Origin: Syngnathus acus
Taxonomy: Eukaryota > Chordata > Actinopteri > Syngnathiformes > Syngnathidae
Reading direction: 5' to 3'
Assembly: GCF_901709675.1 (NCBI RefSeq)
Contig: NC_051087.1
Coordinates: forward strand, 6,653,001-6,717,000
Length of the DNA stretch: 64,000 nt
A program made the translations under genes and the position numbers. The notes beneath the pieces were generated by a model that searched no databases, had not been told where the DNA came from, and saw nothing but the letters and a program-made list of their open reading frames with translations. Below are positions 63,441 to 64,000 of this stretch, piece after piece (the stretch's first letter is position 1; each line of letters begins with the position of its first letter).

Positions 63441-64000
63441 TTGCTGCTGGGAAGATTTTTGAGAGTTATTATCCTCATGTTTAAAATGTTTAAAAACAGC
63501 CGTGTAACCACTAGTCCGCCGCGCTGTTCACGGTAATTTATCATTATTTCAATGTATTATTTTAATTCATCATTATTTTGTTAGTATATTAGATTGAAGC
63601 TGGAAAAACAGTGCACACATCTTGAAATTAAAAAAAAAGATTTTTTTTTATTTCCCAGAAAGCTCCAGTCTCGCTAAAAATGTCCTTCACTGATCTTTTT
63701 GGAAATCAAGCTCGCACAAAATGATTACCAGTACAACTATGTATAGGGAACGAGCACCACTCATTGACACAAAGAGTAATTATACGGACACATTGTAAAC
63801 TAAACAATAGTTTTATCTTCAAGGTAGTATATTTTTAACAAGTATCCTTCTCTTTACCTAATAAACATTAACTTTATCCAAGCAAATAAAAGGCTTGTCA
63901 AATTGTCACCTGACTAGATTATCAGTGTGAATGTAGCCAGTCCTTCACTACTCCAGGGAAGTCGTCAGGGTGTTGACAGACGTATTGTGTGAACCTCCGC

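Overview
This window is vertebrate nuclear DNA, most likely from a percomorph-type teleost. The genes are split into many short exons with GT-AG introns, some only about 75 to 150 bases long. Long CA and other simple repeats, a tRNA-headed SINE and a decayed Tc1-like transposon are present. The encoded proteins match vertebrate families at a divergence typical of fish. The species cannot be named from the sequence alone.

Three protein-coding genes can be assembled exon by exon, each with a fully consistent reading frame. (1) Bases 287-6583, minus strand: haspin, the atypical mitotic kinase for histone H3 Thr3, 16 coding exons and 1158 codons. (2) About 7.4-42.4 kb, plus strand: apbb2 (FE65-like adaptor; WW domain and two PTB domains), non-coding 5' exons, 15 constitutive coding exons and 883 codons. 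It also carries a 6-base microexon that would insert Glu-Arg into PTB1. (3) Bases 42946-48612, minus strand: nsun7 (NOL1/NOP2/Sun-domain putative RNA m5C methyltransferase), 12 coding exons and 728 codons.

Layout: haspin and apbb2 are head-to-head with about 0.8 kb between them. The haspin side of that gap carries CCAAT boxes and a CHR-like element. apbb2 and nsun7 are tail-to-tail with about 0.5 kb between their predicted poly(A) signals. The apbb2/nsun7 convergent pair is also seen in human 4p14. From about 49.4 kb to the end I see no convincing protein-coding exon. By human synteny this is where a divergent rbm47 leader would lie, and a few exon-like segments with good donors are noted there at low confidence. 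The rest is intron and intergenic DNA with microsatellites, two old interspersed repeats near 63.2-63.4 kb, and candidate conserved elements.

The most rewarding observations are the apbb2 microexon (36854-36859), the nsun7 motif VI Cys-to-Arg change (44432-44434), the many-exon haspin gene (intronless in human), the mitotic-type haspin promoter, a GC-AG intron in apbb2, and short upstream ORFs in the apbb2 leader. I saw no wholly new gene system.
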